From positions 2,231,501 through 2,295,500 of the forward strand of contig PHTZ01000001.1 in the NCBI GenBank assembly GCA_002813285.1: DNA of 64,000 nucleotides. The letters are read 5' to 3'. Below the pieces are notes generated by a model. The model ran no database searches. It was not told the DNA's origin and saw nothing but the letters and a program-made list of their open reading frames with translations. The position numbers and the translations under genes are program-made. This stretch comes from Flavobacteriaceae bacterium MAR_2009_75 (lineage in GTDB: Bacteria; Bacteroidota; Bacteroidia; Flavobacteriales; Flavobacteriaceae). Positions 1 through 7,819 of the stretch are shown here, piece by piece (position 1 is the first letter of the stretch; the number at the start of each line of letters is the position of its first letter).

Positions 1-842
1 CCGAACGATAAAGTTTTAAATGGTATCAAACCTTGGTCGTGATAGGCGGCCAATACGGCATCAAAATTTTTATATGCATCAGAGCCAAAAAAGCTATCGG
101 CAGAATAGGGCCCGAAAACCAGATGACCTGCATTGGACATTTCTTTGATAACAGGCTTTAATATCTCATCGTCTTCTTTACCGATTATACCATTGTCACC
201 ACTATGCGGGTTGATGCCCAACAAGGCTATTTTTGGCGCTCGAATGCAGAAATCCATCCGTAGCGATTTTTCGATTGTGCGCACCTTATTTCTAATCAAA
301 ATCGCATTTATAGCCGATGGAGCATCTTTAACGGCCACATGATCGGTAAGCAACCCTACTTTCAGCTCATTGGTTACCATAAACATCAGGCTTTCACCCT
401 CAAGCTCTTGTGCCAAGAAATCGGTATGGCCCGGAAATTTAAAATCTTCGGCCTGAATATTATTCTTATTGATAGGTGCAGTGACCAAGGCATCGATTTC
501 ACTATTTTTCAAAGCCTCGACAGCTGCGCGAAGTGATTTAATCGCAAATTTACCCACTTCTTCTGTTGCTTCGCCAAAATTGATTTTTGGCACTTCCTTC
601 CAAACGTTGACTACATTGATTTTACCGTCCAATGCTTTTGATGCACTTTGAATTCCGTGATAATTGACCTCAATGCCGAGCTCCTTCTTTTGAAAAGCTA
701 TGGTTTTACTGGAAGCAAAAATGACAGGCGTACAAAAATCGAGCATTCGGGCATCTTCAAAGGTCTTAAGTACTACCTCACAACCTATTCCGTTCAGGTC
801 TCCTATTGAAATCCCTAGTTTTATTTTAGCCTCTTCCTGCAT
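1..842 (-). CDS. pdxA: 4-hydroxythreonine-4-phosphate dehydrogenase PdxA (partial, C-terminus off left edge)
   Basis: Minus-strand frame open from an ATG at 842 to the window edge, giving about 280 residues of a family usually 320-360 long. It begins MQEEAKIKLGISIGDLNGIG, the characteristic PdxA opening, and carries the family signatures LVTAPINK, a metal-ligand FPGHTDF stretch, INPHSGDNG and AYHDQGLIPFK. PdxA is the NAD-dependent, divalent-metal dehydrogenase that oxidises 4-phosphohydroxy-L-threonine in the DXP-dependent route to pyridoxal phosphate. The gene is divergent from ribE with 60 bases between the start codons. Only the missing C-terminus is uncertain. Confidence 0.93.
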   Translation of the reverse strand, partial: MQEEAKIKLGISIGDLNGIGCEVVLKTFEDARMLDFCTPVIFASSKTIAFQKKELGIEVNYHGIQSASKALDGKINVVNVWKEVPKINFGEATEEVGKFAIKSLRAAVEALKNSEIDALVTAPINKNNIQAEDFKFPGHTDFLAQELEGESLMFMVTNELKVGLLTDHVAVKDAPSAINAILIRNKVRTIEKSLRMDFCIRAPKIALLGINPHSGDNGIIGKEDDEILKPVIKEMSNAGHLVFGPYSADSFFGSDAYKNFDAVLAAYHDQGLIPFKTLSF

Positions 843-862
843 GATATTCTTTACCTTTGCGT

Positions 863-870
863 CAAATTTA
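863..870 (-). promoter_or_regulatory. Candidate -7 promoter element for pdxA
   Basis: On the minus strand this reads TAAATTTG, a full match to the Bacteroidota -7 consensus TAnnTTTG, about 20 bases upstream of the pdxA ATG. No convincing -33 TTTG lies at the usual 19-base spacing, so the call rests on one short motif. Confidence 0.4.
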
Positions 871-902
871 CAATCTACAAAACTACTTAATTTCTACGGA
901 AC

Positions 903-1496
903 ATGTTCACAGGTATTATTGAAACTTTGGGTACTGTAAAACACTTGGAAAAAGATGGCGGAAACCTTCATATAACTATCGCTTCCAGCCTTTCCCAAGA
1001 ACTAAAAATCGATCAGAGCGTTGCCCATAACGGGGTCTGCTTGACCGTGGTTTCCTTAGCCGAAGAATCTTATACCGTAACCGCTATTGAAGAAACATTG
1101 GAAAAAACGAACCTAGAACAACTTCAGACCGGAGACCAAATAAATTTGGAACGCGCTATGGTTATGGGTTCTCGACTTGACGGACATATCGTACAAGGCC
1201 ATGTTGATCAAGTGGCGACCTGCTCGTCGGTAGAAGAAAAAGACGGTAGCTGGATTTTCACTTTTAAATACGACTCATCTATAGGAAATACGACCATTGA
1301 AAAGGGGTCTATAACCATAGATGGCACCAGTCTAACGGTTGTAGATTCAGGGTCGGACTCATTTAGTGTAGCCATAATACCATATACCTACGACCACACG
1401 CGCTTTAACACCTATCAAGTAGGTACGGTTGTAAACCTTGAATTTGATGTTATCGGTAAATATGTAGCAAAACTATTGTCGCTAAAAAGCACTTAA
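903..1496 (+). CDS. ribE: Riboflavin synthase, alpha chain
   Basis: A 197-residue protein starting MFTGIIETLG, the near-invariant start of riboflavin synthase. The two tandem lumazine-binding barrels are visible: the first ends near residue 88, and the second starts near the GHIVQGHVDQ stretch and contains GTSLTVV, which mirrors GVCLTVV of the first. The enzyme dismutates two 6,7-dimethyl-8-ribityllumazine molecules to riboflavin in the cytoplasm. Length is normal for the family (about 200). It is a lone plus-strand gene here; the other rib genes are not in the window. Confidence 0.96.
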   Translation: MFTGIIETLGTVKHLEKDGGNLHITIASSLSQELKIDQSVAHNGVCLTVVSLAEESYTVTAIEETLEKTNLEQLQTGDQINLERAMVMGSRLDGHIVQGHVDQVATCSSVEEKDGSWIFTFKYDSSIGNTTIEKGSITIDGTSLTVVDSGSDSFSVAIIPYTYDHTRFNTYQVGTVVNLEFDVIGKYVAKLLSLKST

Positions 1497-1519
1497 AAAA
1501 GCAAGTACCTAATTTAGGA

Positions 1520-2605
1520 TTATACTTTTATAAATATCTTTCTCTGATAGAGCACATAGGCCAATAGACAGTAAAAGGCCACAACCGTCAGCCCGTACAG
1601 CAGTGAAGACATTTGCAACGACATAAAACCATGTACGTAAATCGTATCGAACAACCAGCCGTGCAATGAGGTTTCTCCAACCTTGATCATGCCCAGCACT
1701 TTGCTTATAAAGCTAGAAAAGAAATAAAGTACGATAGCGTTTGCCCCGGCATACCTGAAAATAGTACCGAAACTGATTTTCTTTACATCGGTCAAAAAAT
1801 AAATAAGAGCCAAAATAAGGTTTGCCCATCCAGCGGTAATCAACACAAAACTACTTGTCCATAATGCTTTGTTGATAGGGAAAACAACATCCCACAAGTA
1901 ACCTAGTATTAAAAACGAGCCGCCCAGCCCCATTAAAATGGTTGCTTTTTTAGGCTGTTTCGAGACTAAGATAAGGCCTGTGAAAATACCCAATAAAGAA
2001 CTCACAATAGAAGGTAATGTGCTTAAAAGCCCCTCGGGATCATAATCTTCTTTGTAGCTATGGCTTCCGAAAACCTGAACATCTATATAGTTCGCCAAAT
2101 TATTGGGTGCTCTTTCGAAGGTAGATTCCACTCCATTTACTGGAATGAATTCCATCATAAGCCAATAACCGACCAATAAAGCTACGGCAACACCGATCAA
2201 GGCCTTCCAATTCAGGTTCCGAAAGAGAATCGAGGCAAAGAAGAAAACAATACCGATACGTTGCAGAACACCAGGAAATCTAATATCGGCGAAATTCTTT
2301 ATAAACGGAAAGCTAAGTGTAAAAGCCCCCAAAAACAGGCCTAAACCTATCAATTTAAGGGTTCTAATTATAATTTTTTTGTAGGTGTCAGAATTCACTG
2401 GTTTATTTCTATACGAGAACACAATAGACGTACCCACGATGAATAGAAAAAATGGAAACACTAAGTCTGTAGGGGTGTAACCATGCCATTTTGCATGTTG
2501 CAGTGGTGCATAAACTGCTTTCCAAGTTCCTGGGGTGTTGACCAATATCATTAAAACGATGGTCATACCCCGAAAAATGTCAACGGAGAGAATTCGTTCT
2601 TTCAT
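1520..2605 (-). CDS. DUF5009 / heparan-alpha-glucosaminide N-acetyltransferase-like membrane protein
   Basis: A 361-residue polytopic membrane protein with the opening LSVDIFRGMTIVLMILVNTPG and, near residue 45, the segment WHGYTPTDLVFPFFLFIVG, which is the signature of the HGSNAT/COG4299 family. About ten hydrophobic segments are visible. In the animal enzyme a His in this first loop carries acetyl from acetyl-CoA across the membrane to an amino sugar. Bacterial members are common in Bacteroidota near carbohydrate genes, but their substrates are mostly unknown. A paralogue lies at 48239-49345. The family call is firm; the substrate is open. Confidence 0.85.
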   Translation of the reverse strand: MKERILSVDIFRGMTIVLMILVNTPGTWKAVYAPLQHAKWHGYTPTDLVFPFFLFIVGTSIVFSYRNKPVNSDTYKKIIIRTLKLIGLGLFLGAFTLSFPFIKNFADIRFPGVLQRIGIVFFFASILFRNLNWKALIGVAVALLVGYWLMMEFIPVNGVESTFERAPNNLANYIDVQVFGSHSYKEDYDPEGLLSTLPSIVSSLLGIFTGLILVSKQPKKATILMGLGGSFLILGYLWDVVFPINKALWTSSFVLITAGWANLILALIYFLTDVKKISFGTIFRYAGANAIVLYFFSSFISKVLGMIKVGETSLHGWLFDTIYVHGFMSLQMSSLLYGLTVVAFYCLLAYVLYQRKIFIKV

Positions 2606-2992
2606 AATAAAGCTTATCGTTGGTTTGGTTGAAATTCGTACTAAAGATAAGTTTTTAAGTACTTATACCTATTGCCTACGACACTTCCCATAAATAAACT
2701 ATTCCGCATGCTAGTATTGGTCGACATTAACTAACTAAAATTCAACTATTTAAGTAATTTTTCCAGTAAACTTTAACAAAATATATGCGGCTCGCCTATA
2801 TACCCATCTGTAAGAGTCCTTCGCTTCATAAAAAAGAACACGTTTTTCGGTGCTTCTCTCGGGTAAAATGTAAAACAGTATTGATTGTAATACAATAGCA
2901 TAACGAATTGGGCGTTAGTTCTAAAAGCTGTTTTTTAAAATAAGCTCAGAACCCAAATCGGGAGATTGAAGAAACTCCTTAAAAAGACCCTC
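2606..2992. other. Intergenic stretch, no gene seen
   Basis: 387 AT-rich bases between a minus-strand gene starting at 2605 and a plus-strand lipoprotein gene. No credible reading frame or RNA gene was recognised. A short palindrome (GTATT, six-base loop, AATAC) sits at 2878-2893 and could be an operator or merely chance. The region must hold promoters for both divergent genes, but no clear TAnnTTTG element could be assigned. Confidence 0.4.
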
Positions 2993-3403
2993 ATGAAAAA
3001 GTGCATATACCTACTGTGCGCAGCTTCGTTCATGTTCACGATTAGCTGCTCAAAAGAAAAAGATGAGATAACCTTGGTGACAGGGGAGGCTCAAATTAAA
3101 AACGAAACAGGACTCTCTTTCGTAAATTCTTCGGGCTTTTCAGCCGATTTTGTGAATTATAAATTGAGATATGGCACCGGCCTTGAAAAAGAATACGGCC
3201 AAAGCCTAGTTGGCTACAATCACATACAACTGCAACAGGGCACCAAAACCATTTACCAAATAGAGGTATTTAAAGATGGCTCAAAAGTGCCTTTTAAAGC
3301 CTATATCAATGATGATTCGGGCAACGAGGTAGAAGTTAAATCTACCTCGATAATCGATATCGACCCCGATGAAATTCTTGAGATTTTATTGGACGACCAA
3401 TAG
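2993..3403 (+). CDS. Small putative lipoprotein, function unknown
   Basis: 136 residues from the ATG at 2993. The frame also allows a TTG at 2966, but the ATG gives a clean lipoprotein signal: MKKCIYLLCAASFMFTISC with a Cys near residue 19 followed by Ser-Lys-Glu-Lys. The mature part is about 115 residues, acidic, rich in Lys, Asp and Glu, without a catalytic motif I recognise; its predicted character is a small beta-rich domain. It converges on the SSS symporter gene, whose stop is one base away. No function is proposed. Confidence 0.65.
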   Translation: MKKCIYLLCAASFMFTISCSKEKDEITLVTGEAQIKNETGLSFVNSSGFSADFVNYKLRYGTGLEKEYGQSLVGYNHIQLQQGTKTIYQIEVFKDGSKVPFKAYINDDSGNEVEVKSTSIIDIDPDEILEILLDDQ

Positions 3404-3404
3404 T

Positions 3405-5216
3405 CTATAAAATATTTTCTTTCATTCTACCCCAAGCTTTAATCAGTAAAAAGGCGGAAATAGCAGCAATTACGGTTAAAACTAATGCTGCGGTGGTTCG
3501 GCCGTATATCCAATACCCTGTAGCGAACATGATGGTGTAGATTAGTATAACACCTATAATCATGGCCGTTAGACCTTGTGGAACGCTCCACTTTTCATCG
3601 TTTTTCTTGATTTTTTCACCATCGGTATGGGCATCATCAACAACCTTGGCCCAACCTGGTCCTCCTGGTTGAATTTTTATATAAAAACTTCTTAAAACTT
3701 CTTTAGACTCGGGTTGCGTCATAAAAGTGGCAAGCAACCATATTACGGTAGTTACTATCATTACGAAAGGCAGCTGACCCCAATCAGGTAGTATGCCGTT
3801 TTCAGCATCGAACAAAAACGGACCTAACGAAGTAGTCGCCAATAAAATGGATAATATACCTGACGAAAACATGGCTGAAATTTCACTCCATGCATTAATC
3901 CGCCACCAAAACCATCTTAATATGAAAATAAGTCCGGTACCCGCACCAAACGAAAGCAATAAATCAAAGACTCCCATAGCATTTTGCATGGCGAGAGCTA
4001 AAAAGGCACTCAATACCATTAAAACCACAGTTGAAAGTCTACCAACGGCTACCATCTGCTTTTCGGTAGCATCAGGATTTATCTGTTGTTTGTAAAAGTC
4101 AAATACGATATATGACGAGCCCCAATTCAATTGGGTCGATATAGTACTCATATATGCTGCAATCAATGAGGCCAAAACTACCCCTAACAAACCGCTGGGC
4201 AGTTTGGTCAACATAGCCGAGTAAGCTAAGTCGTTACCCAACTTATCTGCTGGTACATTGGGGAAGGCTTCAGAAATACTGGCAACATCAGGATAAACTA
4301 CAATCGACGCAAGAGCGACCAAAATCCACGGCCAAGGGCGCAATGCATAATGCATAATATTGAAGAAGAAAGTGGCACCAATAGCATGGTTTTCATCTTT
4401 TGCAGCTAACATTCGCTGGGCGATATAACCACCACCACCTGGTTCTCCACCTGGGTACCATGAGCTCCACCATTGCACTGCCAATGGTATAACCAATATG
4501 GTTATTACTGCTTTAGTATCGCTTAAATCGGGTAGAATATTGAGTTTGTCTTTTACATTCTCGTTACTCATGATAGCCTCTATACCCCCCACTTCAGGAA
4601 TGTTCACCAAATAATAGGCTGCACCAACAGCACCGGCCATCGCAACAAAGAATAGGAGAAAATCGGTATAGACCACCCCCTTGAACCCACCTAAAGCACT
4701 AAACACCACAGTTATAAGTCCTGCACCCACAACGGTTTCCCATGGTTCAAGGCCCAACATGATACCCCCAATCTTTATGGCCGCCAAAGTCACGGCCGAC
4801 ATGGTGATAACATTGAAAATAACCCCTAGATAAATGGCTCTGAATTTTCTTAAAAAGCTAGCCGCTTTGCCTCCATACCTTAATTCGTAAAACTCTAAAT
4901 CCGTTTTAACATTTGACTTACGCCATAACTTGGCATATACGAAAACGGTCAACATACCGGTCAGAAGAAAACACCACCATCCCCAATTGCCCGAAACACC
5001 TGTAGTTCTTACAAAATCGGTTACCAAGTTAGGGGTATCGGTAGAGAACGTTGTGGCTACCATAGACAAACCTAAAAGCCACCAGGGCATGGTTCTTCCC
5101 GATAGAAAAAACTCAGATGAGTCTTTTCCCGATTTCTTGGAAACATAGAAGCCTATGCCCAAAACAATGGAGAAAAATACAATGATAAAACTGTAGTCGA
5201 GGGTAGATAACTGCAT
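3405..5216 (-). CDS. Sodium:solute symporter (SSS family)
   Basis: A 603-residue transporter with some 13-15 hydrophobic segments. The N-terminus (LDYSFIIVFFSIVLGIGFYV, then SSEFFLSGRTMPWWLLGLSM) is typical of SSS proteins, and STDTPNLVTDFVR follows in the first-helix sodium-site region. Bacteroidota members of this subgroup are usually annotated as sugar or sialic-acid type Na+ symporters. The AGE-family epimerase downstream on the opposite strand at 6116-7513 supports a sugar substrate, but this is inference from context. It is divergent from the TauE/SafE gene. Confidence 0.88.
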   Translation of the reverse strand: MQLSTLDYSFIIVFFSIVLGIGFYVSKKSGKDSSEFFLSGRTMPWWLLGLSMVATTFSTDTPNLVTDFVRTTGVSGNWGWWCFLLTGMLTVFVYAKLWRKSNVKTDLEFYELRYGGKAASFLRKFRAIYLGVIFNVITMSAVTLAAIKIGGIMLGLEPWETVVGAGLITVVFSALGGFKGVVYTDFLLFFVAMAGAVGAAYYLVNIPEVGGIEAIMSNENVKDKLNILPDLSDTKAVITILVIPLAVQWWSSWYPGGEPGGGGYIAQRMLAAKDENHAIGATFFFNIMHYALRPWPWILVALASIVVYPDVASISEAFPNVPADKLGNDLAYSAMLTKLPSGLLGVVLASLIAAYMSTISTQLNWGSSYIVFDFYKQQINPDATEKQMVAVGRLSTVVLMVLSAFLALAMQNAMGVFDLLLSFGAGTGLIFILRWFWWRINAWSEISAMFSSGILSILLATTSLGPFLFDAENGILPDWGQLPFVMIVTTVIWLLATFMTQPESKEVLRSFYIKIQPGGPGWAKVVDDAHTDGEKIKKNDEKWSVPQGLTAMIIGVILIYTIMFATGYWIYGRTTAALVLTVIAAISAFLLIKAWGRMKENIL

Positions 5217-5300
5217 AGGGCGGTGGTTGGTTTTTTGGTTAGCCGATAAAGATATTATTTTTTTAAGATACTTTTGCCATTTGCCAACGAAACCGTACTC

Positions 5301-6056
5301 ATGCTTTTAGCTGCTTCTTTTGATATTTCACTTACCGCTTGGGCCCTTGCATTTACTGCCGCTATCGTAATCGGACTTTCAAAGGCTGGTATCAAGGGCA
5401 TTGCAATAGTAAATGTCACCCTGATGGCGCTGGCCTTTGATGCCAAGGCTTCTACTGGTATTGTTGTGCCATTACTAATCGTAGGAGATGTTTTTGCCGT
5501 AATTTATTACAACCGCCATGCCAATTGGTGGTATATCGTACAATTTCTACCTTGGATACTCTTCGGTATATTAATAGGGGTACTTATCGGAAACGATCTT
5601 GATGAGGGTGTTTTCAAAATAGCTATGGCCATTATTATCTTACTTAGTGTGGTAATGATGTATTGGTGGGACAGAAGAAAATCAAAGAATGTACCGACCC
5701 ACTGGGCTTTTGCGGGTTTTGTGGGGACCATCGCCGGTATAACCACCATGATCGGAAATTTAGGCGGGGCATTCAGCAATATTTATTTTCTGGCGATGCG
5801 CGTGCAAAAGAACGAATTTATAGGTACCGCCGCTTGGTTATTTCTAATTATCAATGTCATCAAGCTGCCCCTTCACATTTTTGTTTGGAAAACGGTGACC
5901 ACAGAAACATTGCTTTTCGACCTTAAACTGGTTCCTGGTATATTTTTAGGTGTTTTTCTAGGCGTTAGATTGGTGAAACTTATCAAAGAAGATTTTTATC
6001 GCAAGATGATATTGGTACTCACGGCCTTAGGGGCCGTTCTGATCTTGATCAAATAA
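5301..6056 (+). CDS. TauE/SafE-type sulfite/anion exporter family protein
   Basis: 251 residues from the ATG at 5301; a TTG at 5274 would add nine residues and cannot be excluded. Eight or so hydrophobic segments are visible. The first carries AIVIGLSKAGIKG, and the middle carries GTIAGITTMIGNLGGAF, the two half-repeats typical of TauE/SafE permeases. The family moves sulfite, sulfoacetate or other small organosulfur anions, though many members have no known cargo. It lies between the SSS and AGE genes; the 59-base gap to the AGE gene suggests co-transcription. A role in exporting sulfite from sulfated sugars is possible but unproven. Confidence 0.82.
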   Translation: MLLAASFDISLTAWALAFTAAIVIGLSKAGIKGIAIVNVTLMALAFDAKASTGIVVPLLIVGDVFAVIYYNRHANWWYIVQFLPWILFGILIGVLIGNDLDEGVFKIAMAIIILLSVVMMYWWDRRKSKNVPTHWAFAGFVGTIAGITTMIGNLGGAFSNIYFLAMRVQKNEFIGTAAWLFLIINVIKLPLHIFVWKTVTTETLLFDLKLVPGIFLGVFLGVRLVKLIKEDFYRKMILVLTALGAVLILIK

Positions 6057-6115
6057 CCCTTTCTTTATTCATCCAATAATAAGTAGTTTTATAGAAATAC
6101 CTAAACTACTTGATA

Positions 6116-7513
6116 ATGAAGCTCTCAACCTATTCGCTCACTTTATTAAAAGGGTTGACCATTATTTTGACCGCTTTAATAGTTTCTTGTCAGCAGAACA
6201 AGTCAGCCAAACCCAACAAAGACAACCTTCACATAGAGTTACAAACCGCATTGAATGACCTCGCCGACGTATGGTACCCCCGAACAATAGATTCAATACA
6301 TGGTGGTTTCTGGTCAGATTTCAATTATAAATGGGAGAAAGAAGGTAAACAGAACAAATTCTTGGTGAGTCAGGCGCGCCATGTTTGGACCACAGCTACC
6401 CTAGCCCATTATTTTAAAGACGACGATTATGAAAAAATAGCTGCCCATGGCTATCACTTTCTTCGGGATAAAATGTGGGATAAAAAACATGGGGGCTTCC
6501 ATTCGTTATTTGCGATTGATGGAGATTCACTGAAAGTACTTTCAAACGGTAAAAGTGCCTACGGAAATTCATTCGCTATATACGGACTTGCAGCATATTA
6601 CAAGGTTTCAAAAGACACCTCGGCCCTTGAACTGGCCAAGGACGCATTCAGATGGCTAGAAGAAAACGCCCATGATCCTCTTTATGGCGGGTATTTTGAT
6701 GTTTTAAAACAAGATGGCTCCTGGATGTTGGACATAACTGAAAATGACTGGAATTATGACAATTTCATTAGAAAAGACTGGAAAGACCAAAATTCATCCA
6801 TTCATTTACTCGAAAGTTTTACGACCCTCTATGAAGTTTGGCCTGACCCTTTGCTTCGAAAACGATTAGAAGAACTTTTAATTTTGATACGAGATACGAT
6901 TACCACCGACAAGGGGTATTTAAGTTTACACTTGACAAGAGATTGGAAACCAATTTCCTTTCGAGATTCTTCAAAAGCCTATAGAAAAAAACACTTTTAT
7001 CTCGACCATGTCTCTTTTGGTCATGATGTAGAAACCGCTTTTCTTTTGTTGGAGGCATCCCACAGATTGGGTTTTAAAAACGACAGCTTGACCGATAAGA
7101 AAGCGAAACAAATGGTAGACCATGCCCTTGAATGGGGTTGGGACGAAGAAAATGGAGGCTTTTACGATGGGGGCTATTACCAGAGCGATAAAGAACGTAG
7201 TATCGAAAATAGGGCGAAAGTCTGGTGGGCCGAGGCCGAGGCTCTCAATTCGCTGTTGCTGATGTCTCAATTACATTCAGAAGACACTCGTTATTATCCA
7301 CTTTTTGAAAAACAATGGGAATACATTAAAACCAATCTCATTGATCAAAAATATGGTGGGTGGTATCCTGAAGGTATTGATACCGACCCGAAAGCCACAA
7401 CAAAGGACAAAGCCCAAATATGGAAGGGCAACTATCACAACATCAGGTCATTGATAAATACCATACAGATGATAGAGGGCAAATTTGAATTGAGTGAAAG
7501 CCATGTTCAATAA
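6116..7513 (+). CDS. AGE-family sugar 2-epimerase lipoprotein (cellobiose/mannobiose epimerase-like)
   Basis: 465 residues from the ATG at 6116. The signal segment ends ALIVSC, so a lipoprotein is expected. The mature part is an (alpha/alpha)6 barrel of the N-acylglucosamine 2-epimerase superfamily: RHVWTTATLAHYF near residue 85, HVSFGHDVETAFLL near 300, NRAKVWWAEAEALNSLL near 365 and WKGNYHNIRSL near 440 supply the conserved Arg, two His and Trp residues of cellobiose/mannobiose 2-epimerases. Such enzymes invert C2 of the reducing sugar. Export to the envelope, with an SSS symporter nearby, suggests epimerisation before uptake. The exact sugar cannot be read. Confidence 0.87.
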   Translation: MKLSTYSLTLLKGLTIILTALIVSCQQNKSAKPNKDNLHIELQTALNDLADVWYPRTIDSIHGGFWSDFNYKWEKEGKQNKFLVSQARHVWTTATLAHYFKDDDYEKIAAHGYHFLRDKMWDKKHGGFHSLFAIDGDSLKVLSNGKSAYGNSFAIYGLAAYYKVSKDTSALELAKDAFRWLEENAHDPLYGGYFDVLKQDGSWMLDITENDWNYDNFIRKDWKDQNSSIHLLESFTTLYEVWPDPLLRKRLEELLILIRDTITTDKGYLSLHLTRDWKPISFRDSSKAYRKKHFYLDHVSFGHDVETAFLLLEASHRLGFKNDSLTDKKAKQMVDHALEWGWDEENGGFYDGGYYQSDKERSIENRAKVWWAEAEALNSLLLMSQLHSEDTRYYPLFEKQWEYIKTNLIDQKYGGWYPEGIDTDPKATTKDKAQIWKGNYHNIRSLINTIQMIEGKFELSESHVQ

Positions 7514-7525
7514 ACTTCAATACTT

Positions 7526-7552
7526 AAAGGGTTCATAAATTTGAACTCTTTA
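7526..7552 (+). terminator. Hairpin terminator after the AGE gene
   Basis: Arms AAAGGGTTCA and TGAACTCTTT pair over ten positions with one G-T pair and a six-base loop, 13 bases after the stop codon. Confidence 0.55.
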
Positions 7553-7819
7553 ATTGACTTCCTGTTAGCAGAATTGTATCTTGGTATTCTAGTCTTTCTG
7601 GCAGAAAACTACGTATATATTAAAGTTCATGAGCTTAAGCCACTTGTAACGACCGTATTTTCTGTTAAAAGAACCCCCGACCCTGCCAAAACCATACTAA
7701 AGTATTATTTGAAACGTTGGCTACTTAGGGAAGTCCGGTAACGGACATTATTTTTCCTAAAATCAACTTCCAAATAAGGGGCGGCAACCTACCGATAAAA
7801 TCGGTAAATTTTTAAAACA
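7553..7819. other. Leader region of the metalloprotease gene with two hairpins
   Basis: No supportable gene: the one longer frame lacks an ATG start and has no recognisable content. Two compact hairpins are visible: GTCCG-GTAA-CGGAC at 7733-7746 followed by ATTATTTTT, and ACCGAT-AAA-ATCGGT at 7791-7805 followed by AAATTTTT, which ends only 14 bases before the ATG at 7820. The second could be a terminator of a short leader transcript or a translational control element. Neither reading is proven. Confidence 0.35.

Noticed and set aside
7541-7741. A 66-codon plus-strand frame in the gap before the metalloprotease
   Set aside because: It starts with TTG inside the AGE terminator, ends at a hairpin, and has no family likeness; better read as leader DNA.
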